From Acetobacterium woodii (lineage in GTDB: Bacteria; Bacillota; Clostridia; Eubacteriales; Eubacteriaceae), in the NCBI GenBank assembly GCA_016213825.1, contig JACQZP010000026.1, positions 186,001 to 250,000 of the forward strand: a stretch of 64,000 bases of DNA, read 5' to 3'. Positions 25,438 to 34,574 of the stretch are shown in pieces (position 1 is the first letter of the stretch; every line of letters starts with the position of its first letter). The notes beneath the pieces are model-generated. The model was not told where the DNA came from. It saw only the letters and a list, made by a program, of their open reading frames with translations, and searched no databases. Made by a program: the position numbers and the translations under genes.

Positions 25438-27083
25438 ACACCTCGCAGTCCATTAAAGGAGAAGTTTTGCTTTTCAATCGCGAGCAGTTCTTTAATATGA
25501 TAAACAGAAGGATTGATGTGTCTCATTTTTCGGCCTGTTTGTTTTTCGTATTCTTCAAAGGTTCCGCTTTTTAAAATGGTAATTTCTAACGGTTCCATTC
25601 CTAAAATATGTTTAAGATCCTTATAGTCATGATCGACATATTTAAAATAAACGGTTAAGTGTTCTTTGAGGATTTCCTTACTGAGTCCGCGACTGGCAAT
25701 GGAAGACGCTCCAATTTCAACATACATGTGCAGAAAGGGCCGATTCTGGTGATTGTATTCCTTCACAGCAATCCATGCCTTGAGATCAAGTCCGGATAAA
25801 TCGACGGCACTTTTGATTGAATTTTCGGAAATTCGGGTAAAACCGGCAATATCGATGATCGTAGGAATGCGGTCGAGATATTTAAAGCGAGGAATGCGGG
25901 TATTATCTTCATCATTTTCCAATCCCATACAACGATAAACATCACCAACCCGGTACCGCATAAAGGCGCCGCCTTTGAAAACCGAAATCACCAGTTCGTA
26001 TTTCTCTCCCGGAAGGACCTCATTCATCAGATAAGTTTTTGGTTGATAACTGGCATCCTCAAGACTGTGGTTCATTTCGTCTTCGGGAATGAATTCGTAA
26101 AAACAGGCGTCAGGAAAAAAGTGCATACCATTTCGCGTCCAGGTTTCGGTTCCGATACAGGTCGGCTCGGTGCCTGCAAAAATTTCCATCGGCCGAATGC
26201 CCCATAAATCTTCCAAAGCATCTTTATAACAGTGGTTATCTGTGCCAGCAACCATGAAACCTTTAAGTTTGAATAAATCTTTTGGCTTTAAATCCCGATT
26301 TTCATTTTTGCAACGATATTTTGCCAGTATCAGTTTTCCCAGCATCGGCAGGGAATAGCTCATTTTACGGTTTTTCGTTTCAGTTGTCGAATTTGTTGGA
26401 GATGAACTTTTGCCCATCGAGGACAGACTCAGGCTGACAAAATAAACAACGCTTCCTAAACCAAAGAAATAGTCAATATTTTTTCGCAGGCCAAGCTTAA
26501 ACCCGGCTTTATTGCGTTCGCTAAAAGACATTTTTTCGGCTTCTTTCACCGGCGGTAAGAATTCAATACCAATTTCTTCATTTAAGGCCACTGGGAACAA
26601 ACCGGTGGCATAGGGCAGCGGCGCCAGTCCGTAAAGAATTTTGTCGGTGGCTTTGACATCAAATTTACCTTTTTCATGACTGGTGGAAAGGATTAAACAG
26701 GCAATCATATTGCTACGGTAAGTATCCAGCATCCCCTTGGTATAGGGGGCCACTTTAATTGGCTGTTTTCCGCCTTCCCAGGTGGTTTGGATCCATATAA
26801 CCGGTTGATCCGGTAGCATTTCACCTTTTTTTTGCAACAAAACATCAGCATAGTCGCCATATGTGGATAAAGGCATTATTTTTCGGAATTCATCAATGGT
26901 TTGCGGTCTTTTTCCATTAAGAATTTGTTTGCCTAACTCACAATGGCTCCAAAGCGAAATTTGTTCTAACATGAGACGATTTTGAATAGTCATGTAAGAA
27001 TCCATATCCAGATCTAAAAAACCACAATACTCCTGCCATAACATTTCATATTGTCGATTTTTCAATTTTTCTTCAAATTTCAC
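25434..27083 (-). CDS. GH3-family acyl-acid amido synthetase-like protein
   Basis: The 549-residue protein matches the overall pattern of the GH3 family, best known from plant auxin- and jasmonate-amino acid conjugation: an N-terminal acyl-adenylating part (about 1-400) and a C-terminal part with KYLDRIPTIIDIAGFTRISE followed by an Asp- and Lys-rich region. Family members adenylate a carboxylic acid and join it to an amino acid. The bacterial substrate is unknown. It sits between an ICMT-like membrane methyltransferase and a c-di-GMP phosphodiesterase, overlapping the latter by four bases. A standalone acyl-amino-acid product is a plausible inference only. Confidence 0.8.
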   Translation of the reverse strand: MKFEEKLKNRQYEMLWQEYCGFLDLDMDSYMTIQNRLMLEQISLWSHCELGKQILNGKRPQTIDEFRKIMPLSTYGDYADVLLQKKGEMLPDQPVIWIQTTWEGGKQPIKVAPYTKGMLDTYRSNMIACLILSTSHEKGKFDVKATDKILYGLAPLPYATGLFPVALNEEIGIEFLPPVKEAEKMSFSERNKAGFKLGLRKNIDYFFGLGSVVYFVSLSLSSMGKSSSPTNSTTETKNRKMSYSLPMLGKLILAKYRCKNENRDLKPKDLFKLKGFMVAGTDNHCYKDALEDLWGIRPMEIFAGTEPTCIGTETWTRNGMHFFPDACFYEFIPEDEMNHSLEDASYQPKTYLMNEVLPGEKYELVISVFKGGAFMRYRVGDVYRCMGLENDEDNTRIPRFKYLDRIPTIIDIAGFTRISENSIKSAVDLSGLDLKAWIAVKEYNHQNRPFLHMYVEIGASSIASRGLSKEILKEHLTVYFKYVDHDYKDLKHILGMEPLEITILKSGTFEEYEKQTGRKMRHINPSVYHIKELLAIEKQNFSFNGLRGV

Positions 27084-27098
27084 CGAATTGCCTCTTTC

Positions 27099-27662
27099 TT
27101 ACTGCAATGTTTGCAGACAGTGTTTTATGCTTTTGAAATTTGGAATAATAAAGGGGGTACGTTTCTTATAATCATCATAATCTTCAAAGACTCGCGGGAA
27201 CGTCCAGTAGTCTTGAAAAATAACATATATCACATTACAACAGCTGAAGAGAATGGCGGCTAACAATAATAAGGGGATTTTTAATGCGAGCCATAAAAAA
27301 AAGTAAAATCCCATAAACCATAACACCCCCGGATGACGGCATAAGGCATAAAATCCGTCCTGATAGACCTTTGGGGTTGCATTGGTATTTACATAAGTAT
27401 CGTTAAAGGGCAGTGCAAAGAAAAGGGTGTAGATTAACAAGATCAGAAACACCAGTGAGAAAATTCCGAAAGTGCTGATCCACAGCCAGTCCCATTTTAT
27501 GTCAGCGAATGATTCAATAATGATTCCAACGGTCGCAACAATTAAAAGAAACGAACCTAAAAAAAAGAAGCCATTGATAATATTTTTTTTTGAAGTAACA
27601 CTGTTGATGTCATAGACCAGATAAAGAAGAAATGCCAAAATTCCCATGAATATGTATATCAT
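27099..27662 (-). CDS. Membrane methyltransferase of the isoprenylcysteine carboxyl methyltransferase type
   Basis: From the ATG at 27662 the product is 187 residues with five or six hydrophobic segments and a C-terminal region GFYALCRHPGVLWF. This contains the RHPG motif used by ICMT/phospholipid-methyltransferase-like enzymes to bind SAM. It may methylate a small carboxylate or lipid at the membrane. A longer GTG-started form (27722) has no ribosome site, so I use 27662, although the AAGGA site there is also not ideally spaced. It is the first gene of the operon with GH3 and HD-GYP. Confidence 0.65.
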   Translation of the reverse strand: MIYIFMGILAFLLYLVYDINSVTSKKNIINGFFFLGSFLLIVATVGIIIESFADIKWDWLWISTFGIFSLVFLILLIYTLFFALPFNDTYVNTNATPKVYQDGFYALCRHPGVLWFMGFYFFLWLALKIPLLLLAAILFSCCNVIYVIFQDYWTFPRVFEDYDDYKKRTPFIIPNFKSIKHCLQTLQ

Positions 27663-27722
27663 ACCTTCACTTTTCCTTGCATAATTTGCTATTTTAGGTG
27701 ATTTTAAAATGCCACAGTTCAC

Positions 27723-28171
27723 TTGAATGAATAATTTATGCTAACACAGAATCATTTTAACAACGACTAGATGTTTAACTGTTATGATACTATTTTTTAT
27801 ATTTTTTTGCAATTCTTTATCGTCGATCTTGAAGATTTATTCATTAAGATGATTTTACATTCCTTTCATCGGCATTAACGAATCTTATTGTTTGTTTTTG
27901 TAAGCATTTTTTAATCTTTTTATCAAATTTTTGCAACTTTTATTTGTGACTTCAGGTGATTTTAAAGTATCATAGATTTGCCACTTTTTGATCAATTGTT
28001 TTTAAGAAGGCCAAGTTCCTTTTGATAAAAACCTTGTGGTGTTTTTAATAAAATATTTGAATCAGCTATCGTTAGGGTAGCGATTACGATATAATAATTA
28101 TATATTTCATGTTGGGCATTGATCAATCAATTAGCGCAATCCATAAAAGATAATATAAAAGGAAAATAACA
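27723..28171. other. AT-rich intergenic region, no gene seen
   Basis: About 450 bases between divergent transcription units. It contains a short direct repeat of AGGTGATTTTAAA at 27691-27711 and 27953-27968 and a TATAAT box near 28090 that could serve the helicase gene. Nothing coding could be supported. Confidence 0.5.
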
Positions 28172-30829
28172 ATGACAGACTATATTGAATTAATTGCCAG
28201 CTTTACCAAAAATGATTTTATCCTAGATTATGAAGCGGTGGCGAAAAAAGGCTTCACCGAAGATAAACGACAGTTTGAGCAGGCATGGCAAGCCCAATTC
28301 AGAGCGAACAAGGATCAGACCCTTTTTTATTTTGGCTTTCTCAGCAATCTGGAATTTTTATCGCCGACGATGGCGTTTCTTCATTCGATCAGCGCCGAAT
28401 TCGTCCAGAAGATTGCCAAGCAGCCGGATCTGGAGTTTTCCCGGGAAAATGTCGATCTCAGTCTAACCCCGGATGAAATCGAAGAGATCCGCAAAATTAT
28501 TCCCTTTGGTAACGGGATGGCTCATGTCAATGATGCTTGGATTATCGGTATCTGGGAACGGCTAACTGATGTCTATGAAGATGCGATTAAAGCCTATCCG
28601 GGTACGGTAGCGGCATTTTTAACTGAACATCACGCTGGGATTAACGTGGCCGGGCGAATCTTTTTTCATCTGGTTGAAAACAGTGATGATGAACGTTACC
28701 CCTTTGCTTTTCTGGCGACCTATTCCACCAAACCCGAAGATGGCAAAAAGGCCGTGCACACCCCTTTGAAAAATGCCCTGCGGGAATATCAGAATCATCC
28801 CGAGAAGCTCATTCAATTACTTGCTACTGTTAGCCGGGCGGCCGATGCCAGTGGGTTTATTTCGGATCTGATGGAAAGTGGGGAGTTGTTTTCGCCGCTT
28901 CGATTAACGGCCCGGGATGCTACTGTATTCTTAACCGAGATCCCGCTTTATGAAGAAGCTGGAATTATGTGTCGGGTTCCCAACTGGTGGCGCAAGAAAA
29001 CCAACCAGTTGCGGCTTAATCTGACTGTCGGGGAAAAGGAACCAGCGAAGGTGGGATTGGACGCGATCTTGTCCTTTAAACCGAATCTCTTATTTGGCGA
29101 TTCGGCAATCTCCAAAACCGAAATCCAGGGATTGCTGGCCGAAACCCAGGGCCTGGCGTTGATCAAAGGCAAATGGGTGGAAATCAATCACGATCAGTTG
29201 CAAGCTGCTTTGGACGCCTTATCAAAAGCCGAAGCGCTGGCCGATCAGCAAGAGCTGACCTTGGCCCAGGCCATGCGGTTGGAACTGGGCTCGGAAGAGA
29301 TCCTGGGGATACGAACAACGGGCATTGATGTCCAGGTGTCAACCGGAGACTGGCTTCGCCAGGTAAAAGATACCATGGCCAATCCTCAGATCTTGCGAGG
29401 GCAGCAGCCGGAAACCAGTTTTCATGGCGAGTTGCGACCTTATCAGCAAACTGGCTATGACTGGCTTAAATACATGGTCGATCTGCGACTGGGTGCCTGC
29501 CTGGCTGATGACATGGGGTTGGGTAAAACCGTTCAGATCATCGCTTTACTGGAACACCTGCGCCGTCATCAGGGCGAGCGGGTGCTGCTGATTTTACCGG
29601 CATCCCTGATTGGCAACTGGGAAAAGGAAATTGCCAAATTTGCCCCGGAAATGCCAGTCTGTGTCTTGCATGGGATGGTGGCGGCTAAAGATCCAAAGGC
29701 ATTTTTAGTGGAGTCGGTCTTTTTAACCATCACCACCTATGGAATGGCAGTGCGGGTCCAGCAGCTGGGGGAAATCCATTGGGATCTGATTATTCTGGAT
29801 GAGGCCCAGGCCATTAAAAATCCGGGTACCAAGCGGACCAAAACCATCAAGGCGCTCACGGCCAAAACCCGAATCGCCATGACCGGAACCCCGATTGAAA
29901 ACCATCTGTCAGATTTATGGTCGTTATTCGATTTTCTTGATGGCGGGCTGTTAGGAAATGCCAAAGAATTTACCGGGTTTACCAAGGGCTTGAAGAAAGA
30001 CCCTATCGGCTATACCAAGCTGCGAAATCTGGTGAATCCTTTTATTCTCAGAAGGCTTAAAACCGATGCGGCAATTATTTCGGATCTGCCAGATAAGATT
30101 GAAATTAAAGAATACCCGGTGCTTTCAAAAAAACAGATGGTTCTTTACGAGAATCTGGTCAAGGAATTAGCAAAAAAACTAAAAGAAACCGAGGGTATTG
30201 CCCGAAAAGGCCTCGTTTTAGCCAGCATCATCAAGCTCAAGCAGATCTGTAATCATCCCGATCAGTATCTGGGGCAGGATCTTTACAAGCGGGATCACAG
30301 CGGTAAGTTTGAAATGTTGGCGAGCATCTGCGAAACCATTTATGAGAAACGGGAACGGGTATTGGTGTTTACCCAGTTTAAGGAAATGACCGAACCGCTG
30401 TCGCAATTTCTGGAAGAGCTCTTTCATCGCCCCGGGCTGGTGCTCCACGGCGGCACCCCGGTGGCCAAACGAACCGAGCTGGTGGAAACTTTTAATGGCG
30501 AAGCCTATATCCCGTTCATGGTACTGTCACTTAAAGCTGGCGGGGTGGGTCTGAACTTGACCGGTGCCAACAATGTCATCCATTTTGACCGCTGGTGGAA
30601 TCCGGCGGTAGAAAACCAGGCCACTGACCGGGCCTTTCGCATTGGCCAGACTAAAGACGTGATGGTCCACAAGTTTATTACGGTCGGTACCATCGAAGAA
30701 AAGATTGATGCCATGATTGAAGAAAAAAATCAACTGGCCGGAGATATTATCCAGGCTTCAGGCGAGGGCTGGATCACCGAGTTGGACAATGAGCAGCTAC
30801 TGAAATTATTAAGTTTAGGTGGTATCTGA
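28172..30829 (+). CDS. SNF2-family DEAD/DEAH-box helicase
   Basis: The 885-residue ATPase belongs to the SNF2/Rad54-like group. The N-terminal 410 residues are a non-conserved accessory region. The helicase core has motif I (LADDMGLGKTVQI near 445), motif II (DEAQAIKN near 535), motif III (AMTGTPIEN) and the C-terminal lobe with FTQF, LKAGGVGLNLTGA and the arginine motif DRAFRIGQT near 830. It should remodel protein-DNA complexes using ATP, probably bound to transcription machinery or DNA repair. An AAGGAAAA site precedes the ATG. It is followed one base later by a small gene. Confidence 0.92.
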   Translation: MTDYIELIASFTKNDFILDYEAVAKKGFTEDKRQFEQAWQAQFRANKDQTLFYFGFLSNLEFLSPTMAFLHSISAEFVQKIAKQPDLEFSRENVDLSLTPDEIEEIRKIIPFGNGMAHVNDAWIIGIWERLTDVYEDAIKAYPGTVAAFLTEHHAGINVAGRIFFHLVENSDDERYPFAFLATYSTKPEDGKKAVHTPLKNALREYQNHPEKLIQLLATVSRAADASGFISDLMESGELFSPLRLTARDATVFLTEIPLYEEAGIMCRVPNWWRKKTNQLRLNLTVGEKEPAKVGLDAILSFKPNLLFGDSAISKTEIQGLLAETQGLALIKGKWVEINHDQLQAALDALSKAEALADQQELTLAQAMRLELGSEEILGIRTTGIDVQVSTGDWLRQVKDTMANPQILRGQQPETSFHGELRPYQQTGYDWLKYMVDLRLGACLADDMGLGKTVQIIALLEHLRRHQGERVLLILPASLIGNWEKEIAKFAPEMPVCVLHGMVAAKDPKAFLVESVFLTITTYGMAVRVQQLGEIHWDLIILDEAQAIKNPGTKRTKTIKALTAKTRIAMTGTPIENHLSDLWSLFDFLDGGLLGNAKEFTGFTKGLKKDPIGYTKLRNLVNPFILRRLKTDAAIISDLPDKIEIKEYPVLSKKQMVLYENLVKELAKKLKETEGIARKGLVLASIIKLKQICNHPDQYLGQDLYKRDHSGKFEMLASICETIYEKRERVLVFTQFKEMTEPLSQFLEELFHRPGLVLHGGTPVAKRTELVETFNGEAYIPFMVLSLKAGGVGLNLTGANNVIHFDRWWNPAVENQATDRAFRIGQTKDVMVHKFITVGTIEEKIDAMIEEKNQLAGDIIQASGEGWITELDNEQLLKLLSLGGI

Positions 30830-30830
30830 G

Positions 30831-31055
30831 ATGAGTTTTTATAATTACGATTATGTCCGTGTATCTGTTACCCCCACAAAAGCGAATGCCCAAAGAACCA
30901 TAAAGAAACTTAAACAAACCATGCCGGATATTGAGCTGGTGGTCATTGAAGGCACTATCATTGATGAGAAACTGGCGGAGATGCTCAAAAATGCCGATCA
31001 AAAAAGTCCCCGGGTGATTGGGGACGATCAGGTATTTGATTTGTTTGGGGTGTGA
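30831..31055 (+). CDS. Small conserved-looking protein downstream of the SNF2 gene
   Basis: The 74-residue protein starts one base after the helicase stop codon, which suggests translational coupling. The sequence YVRVSVTPTKANAQRTIK is basic and the remainder is amphipathic, with no named domain. It may be an accessory of the helicase. Confidence 0.55.
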   Translation: MSFYNYDYVRVSVTPTKANAQRTIKKLKQTMPDIELVVIEGTIIDEKLAEMLKNADQKSPRVIGDDQVFDLFGV

Positions 31056-31099
31056 TGATAAAGCGAGTAGCTTTGTTTACAGCACCATCATAATAAAAG

Positions 31100-31927
31100 C
31101 TAAGGACGGATTTCAATCGAGACGATCTCGGGGACGTTCATAAAGCGAAAGGGCAGGGTGGTCATGCCAGTACCCTTGGTAACAAAAAGTTTGGTTTGCC
31201 CCTCACTGCCCAGTGAAAAGAGACCTTTTACATATTTTTTACCATTAGCTGGCAGAATTCTTGCAGTGGAAAAGGGCAGCGAAATCTGTCCGCCATGGGT
31301 ATGACCGGCTAAAACCAGTTGAACATTAACGAGATTCATCTTGTCGACAATGTCCGGCTCATGGGTCATCATAATATTATAGGCGCCGTCCAGAGCTTGA
31401 TCACCAAGATTAATATCCGGTTCGCCCGAAAAGGCATCATCCAGACCAAGGATCCGGACGTTGAGATCAGAAAGATCAAGCCAGTCATTTAACAGCAGCT
31501 CGAAGCCGCCGGCGTTCATCAGGTCTTTGTAATTGTATGTTTTCGTTAAAGCATACTCATGATTGCCGATGACACAGTATTTCCCATAGGTAGCATGGAT
31601 TTTGCATAAACTCTGGGCAATCGCTTCGGGATCGACGGTAAAAGCTGCTTTGGAATCAATGAGATCGCCAGTAAAAATAACGAGATCTGGATTTTCGGCA
31701 TTTATTTTATCGACAATTTTATTCAACTTGTTGATATCGGAAAATTCTCCCAGGTGGGTATCGCCAAAAAATACAATTTTTATCGGGTTGGCGAGTTTAT
31801 TATCTTCAAGTGCGACCCGATTGACAATTAAAAGATTTGGTTCAATATAACGGGCATAAACATATAAACCTAATGCAAGCAGGATTAAAATAACGATTGT
31901 CAGCAATAAAAATTTAAGAAATTTCAT
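31100..31927 (-). CDS. Membrane-anchored metallophosphoesterase
   Basis: The 275-residue protein has one N-terminal membrane helix (about 3-26), then a calcineurin-like metallophosphoesterase domain. The motifs are FFGDTHLGE (D/H), FTGDLID, GNHEY, THEP and GHTHGGQ, giving a complete two-metal site. YkuE/YaeI-type relatives act on phospholipid-linked substrates such as UDP-lipid or membrane phosphates at the outer face, but the substrate here is unknown. An AAGGAGC site precedes the ATG. Monocistronic. Confidence 0.88.
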   Translation of the reverse strand: MKFLKFLLLTIVILILLALGLYVYARYIEPNLLIVNRVALEDNKLANPIKIVFFGDTHLGEFSDINKLNKIVDKINAENPDLVIFTGDLIDSKAAFTVDPEAIAQSLCKIHATYGKYCVIGNHEYALTKTYNYKDLMNAGGFELLLNDWLDLSDLNVRILGLDDAFSGEPDINLGDQALDGAYNIMMTHEPDIVDKMNLVNVQLVLAGHTHGGQISLPFSTARILPANGKKYVKGLFSLGSEGQTKLFVTKGTGMTTLPFRFMNVPEIVSIEIRP

Positions 31928-32053
31928 TAAAGCTCCTTTCGGATATCAGCATAGTATAACGTGAAATTATTAAATGCACGTTAAAGGGGCGCCAATTTTG
32001 AATTTCAGAAATGATTGAGGCGTTTAAAAAAATAAATAATTTATCAGAATGGA

Positions 32054-32082
32054 TTGACAAATAAATACTTCGGGTGTAGAAT
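32054..32082 (+). promoter_or_regulatory. Promoter and possible operator of the MarR gene
   Basis: A near-perfect TTGACA and TAGAAT are separated by 17 bases. The overlapping palindrome GAATTAAAATAATTC just downstream is a candidate MarR operator for autoregulation. Confidence 0.6.
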
Positions 32083-32138
32083 TAAAATAATTCGAATGAT
32101 GAAGTACTTTGCAAATGAAGAATAAGGAAATAGTTAAA

Positions 32139-32636
32139 ATGGATAATGGGTTTAACAGTAGTCTTGAAGAAATGATTTTTGAATATATAGACAAGGTAAA
32201 ATATTTATTGTCCCCGGAGATCTGGGGAAATGATATTTTCAATTGTTCGAAGAACGAAGTGTTTGTATTGCTGCTTTTATATCGCCGCAGCGACGTGAAT
32301 ATGACCCAGATTGCCGACTATTTGAGCGTGCCTCTGAACACTGCTACTGGCATTGTCGCCCGGATGGAAAAGCGGGATTTCTTAGCCCGGGAAAGAAGCT
32401 CGGAAGATAAACGGGTGGTCACTATAAAACTCACAGACGCTGGCAGAGCAACAATCAGGGACATCCTCAACGAGATGGTCCGTTATGGACAACTGATGAT
32501 GGACAGCTTTACCAAAGAGGAAGTTACTCTGGTCTTTAAACTGGTGGACAAGGTCATGGATACCCTCAGCCGAAATGCCAGCAGTAGCAAAGAAAAACAA
32601 ACCACACCGAAAATCAGAAAGATTATGATCGAATAA
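32139..32636 (+). CDS. MarR-family transcriptional regulator
   Basis: The 165-residue protein has a winged helix-turn-helix (about 50-115) with MTQIADYLSVPLNTATGIVARME as the recognition part and RERSSEDKRVVTIKLTDAGR as the wing. This is typical of MarR. The ATG at 32139 is chosen for its AAGGAAA site ten bases upstream. It is the first gene before two ArsA-type ATPases and may sense a ligand related to them. Confidence 0.88.
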   Translation: MDNGFNSSLEEMIFEYIDKVKYLLSPEIWGNDIFNCSKNEVFVLLLLYRRSDVNMTQIADYLSVPLNTATGIVARMEKRDFLARERSSEDKRVVTIKLTDAGRATIRDILNEMVRYGQLMMDSFTKEEVTLVFKLVDKVMDTLSRNASSSKEKQTTPKIRKIMIE

Positions 32637-32640
32637 AATC

Positions 32641-32663
32641 GCTGCCTTAGGCAGCATCTTTTC
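32641..32663 (+). terminator. Probable terminator after the MarR gene
   Basis: GCTGCC TTA GGCAGC is followed by ATCTTTTCT directly after the stop codon. The stem is short but G+C-rich. Confidence 0.6.
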
Positions 32664-32699
32664 TATCGAATACTTCGATAAGCGAACTATTCGATAGAA
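32661..32699. repeat. Perfect 12-bp inverted repeat upstream of the first ArsA gene
   Basis: TTCTATCGAATA at 32661-32672 and TATTCGATAGAA at 32688-32699 form a perfect inverted repeat with a 15-base spacer. It may be a regulator-binding site or a hairpin; MarR proteins bind palindromes of this size. Confidence 0.5.
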
Positions 32700-32749
32700 G
32701 AATTATAATGCTAGCTGAAACTAAGTAATTCAAAAAATCTGGTGTCTAT

Positions 32750-32800
32750 TGCTTTGCTGTTTGATATAAACAGATGGCGAAGCTCACGGCAGTTCAGTTA
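32750..32800 (+). repeat. Family A repeat fragment
   Basis: The words CAGATGGCGAAGCTCACGGC and CAGTT match the end block GAGCTCACGGCAC of full copies. Most of the element is missing. Confidence 0.35.
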
Positions 32801-32839
32801 AACACTAAACACTAAACACCAAAAACAGGAGGAAATCCC

Positions 32840-34006
32840 ATGAAACGGATACTAATTTTTACCGGCAAAGGCGGGGTGGGCAAAACCAGCGTGGCCGCCG
32901 CTCATGCTCTCAAATCTTCACAGGAAGGCAAAAAAACGCTGATTGTTAGTACGGATATGGCTCACAATCTCGGAGATCTGTTTAATGTTCACATCGGCAA
33001 AGAAACAGTAACGGTAGCCGATCATCTTGATGCCCTTGAAATTGATCCCAACTATGTGATGGAAAAGGATTTTAAAAACTTGATGCGAGCCTTTAGTAAT
33101 CTGATTGGTTCGATTAACCCAGACGGTGCTGAAATGGATGAATTTACGATGATGCCGGGGATGGATGAGCTCTTTGCTCTGTTAAAAATCCAGGAATTAT
33201 ACGACCATAGTGATTACGAACGGATTATTGTCGACTGCGCACCGACTGGGGAAACCTTGTCACTGCTCAAATTTCCTGAGCTGATGTGCTGGTATATGGA
33301 TAAGTTCTTTCCCATTGGGAAGGTGGCAGTGCGGATTCTTTCGCCGGTTTCAAAATCATTATTTAAAATTCAGCTGCCGGATCGCCATGCTATGAGTGAT
33401 ATCGAAACCCTTTATGTGAAACTGATCGAACTTCAGGAACTGTTGAAAAACAAAGAAGTTTCATCCGTTCGGTTGGTGACGATTCCCGAAAAAATGGTGG
33501 TGGAAGAAACCAAACGGAATTACATGTATATGAAGCTCTACAATTACAATGTCGATGGGATCTTTATCAACCGCATCCTGCCCCGAGAAATCAACAACCC
33601 TTTCTTTGAGGAATGGATCACGATCCAGAAAAAATACATTGGCGAAATTGAGTCTTGTTTTGACCAGATTCCCAAGTATTATATTCCCTGGTACGACACC
33701 GATTTACTGGGCTTAGATGCCATCAACCGGATTTGTGAAGATGTGTTCGCAGAAAGAACCGACTTATTTGCGATCAAAGCGGATATCGAAGGGGAAAAAT
33801 ATGAGCAAACTGAAACCGGCTACAATCTGAGACTCTTTTTGCCCAATATCACCAAAAATGACGTATTAGTGAATTTGTCGGGATCAGATGTGATTGTAAA
33901 AATCGGCAACTATAAGCGCAATATCCCGATGCCCAATACCCTCAGAGGGATGGCTGTTACCAGCGCGACCTTTGATCAAAGTACACTGGTTATTACATTT
34001 CAGTAG
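32840..34006 (+). CDS. ArsA/Get3-type ATPase, paralogue 1
   Basis: The 388-residue protein has the deviant Walker A KGGVGKTS at residues 8-15, switch I STDMAHN, and VDCAPTGETLSLLKFPE typical of ArsA/Get3. The C-terminal 80 residues form the small Hsp20-like domain seen in single-domain bacterial ArsA-like ATPases. No arsB, acr3, arsC or arsD is nearby, so arsenite pumping is not supported; a membrane-protein targeting or metal-related role is possible. A GGAGG site precedes the ATG. It forms a probable operon with the next two genes. Confidence 0.87.
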   Translation: MKRILIFTGKGGVGKTSVAAAHALKSSQEGKKTLIVSTDMAHNLGDLFNVHIGKETVTVADHLDALEIDPNYVMEKDFKNLMRAFSNLIGSINPDGAEMDEFTMMPGMDELFALLKIQELYDHSDYERIIVDCAPTGETLSLLKFPELMCWYMDKFFPIGKVAVRILSPVSKSLFKIQLPDRHAMSDIETLYVKLIELQELLKNKEVSSVRLVTIPEKMVVEETKRNYMYMKLYNYNVDGIFINRILPREINNPFFEEWITIQKKYIGEIESCFDQIPKYYIPWYDTDLLGLDAINRICEDVFAERTDLFAIKADIEGEKYEQTETGYNLRLFLPNITKNDVLVNLSGSDVIVKIGNYKRNIPMPNTLRGMAVTSATFDQSTLVITFQ

Positions 34007-34040
34007 TAAATTTTTAAAATAAAACAAGGGAGGCCGACCA

Positions 34041-34286
34041 ATGAATCGAGAATTTATCAAAAATATGATCCTGGCAAAGCAATATGAGCGCAATGCGTTT
34101 TTGTCACTGCTGTCGCCGACTGTCGCCCAACATATCAAGGTGATCGAAAAAGAAGTCCAAGGGATGATCGTTGATCTGGCGAAGGAATGGGCTGTTGATG
34201 TGAGTAGCGCGGTCAATGCCGCCGAAACAGAAAAAACGAACAAAAATGTCGGTGAGAAAAAAGTAAAAAAAGTCAACATCGGTTAG
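34041..34286 (+). CDS. Small protein between the two ArsA-type ATPases
   Basis: The 81-residue protein is helical and highly charged, with an acidic/basic middle and a basic tail (GEKKVKKVNIG). It has a strong GGGAGG site and lies 34 bases after paralogue 1. Its position suggests a partner of the ATPases. No domain recognised. Confidence 0.6.
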   Translation: MNREFIKNMILAKQYERNAFLSLLSPTVAQHIKVIEKEVQGMIVDLAKEWAVDVSSAVNAAETEKTNKNVGEKKVKKVNIG

Positions 34287-34340
34287 CTGAATCAATTATT
34301 AAAAATATACTGAGGTGAGCCTTGTTGTCTGGTTATATCA

Positions 34341-34530
34341 TATACCAGAAGAAATCGCAATGTGAATTTCTTCTGGTCGCGGGCTAGTCGCCAACTACAA
34401 GCAAGCTTGTGATTGGCTCGTTACCTTCGCGAATTTTTCCACTGTACGTTGGACAGGCTAATGCCTATTCGCCTACATGTTACAAAAAAAATTTATGAAA
34501 CCAAACATCAAAGCAAGTTACAATTGCATT
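34341..34530 (+). repeat. Family A repeat, degenerate copy
   Basis: It carries CCAGAAGAAATCGCAATGTG, CAAGCAAGCTTGTGATTGGC and CGCCTACATGTTAC, in the same order as the long copies at 18.0 and 60.0 kb, but both ends have decayed. It lies between the small gene and ArsA paralogue 2 and overlaps the open frame upstream of the chosen start. Confidence 0.7.
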
Positions 34531-34574
34531 TATATATGCAGTTGATAAATGCGAACAAAAAAAGGGAGAAGATC

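Noticed and set aside
34413-34574. Longer start for the second ArsA-type ATPase
   Set aside because: The extension is translated repeat sequence; the ATG at 34575 has a good ribosome site and begins right before the Walker A motif.
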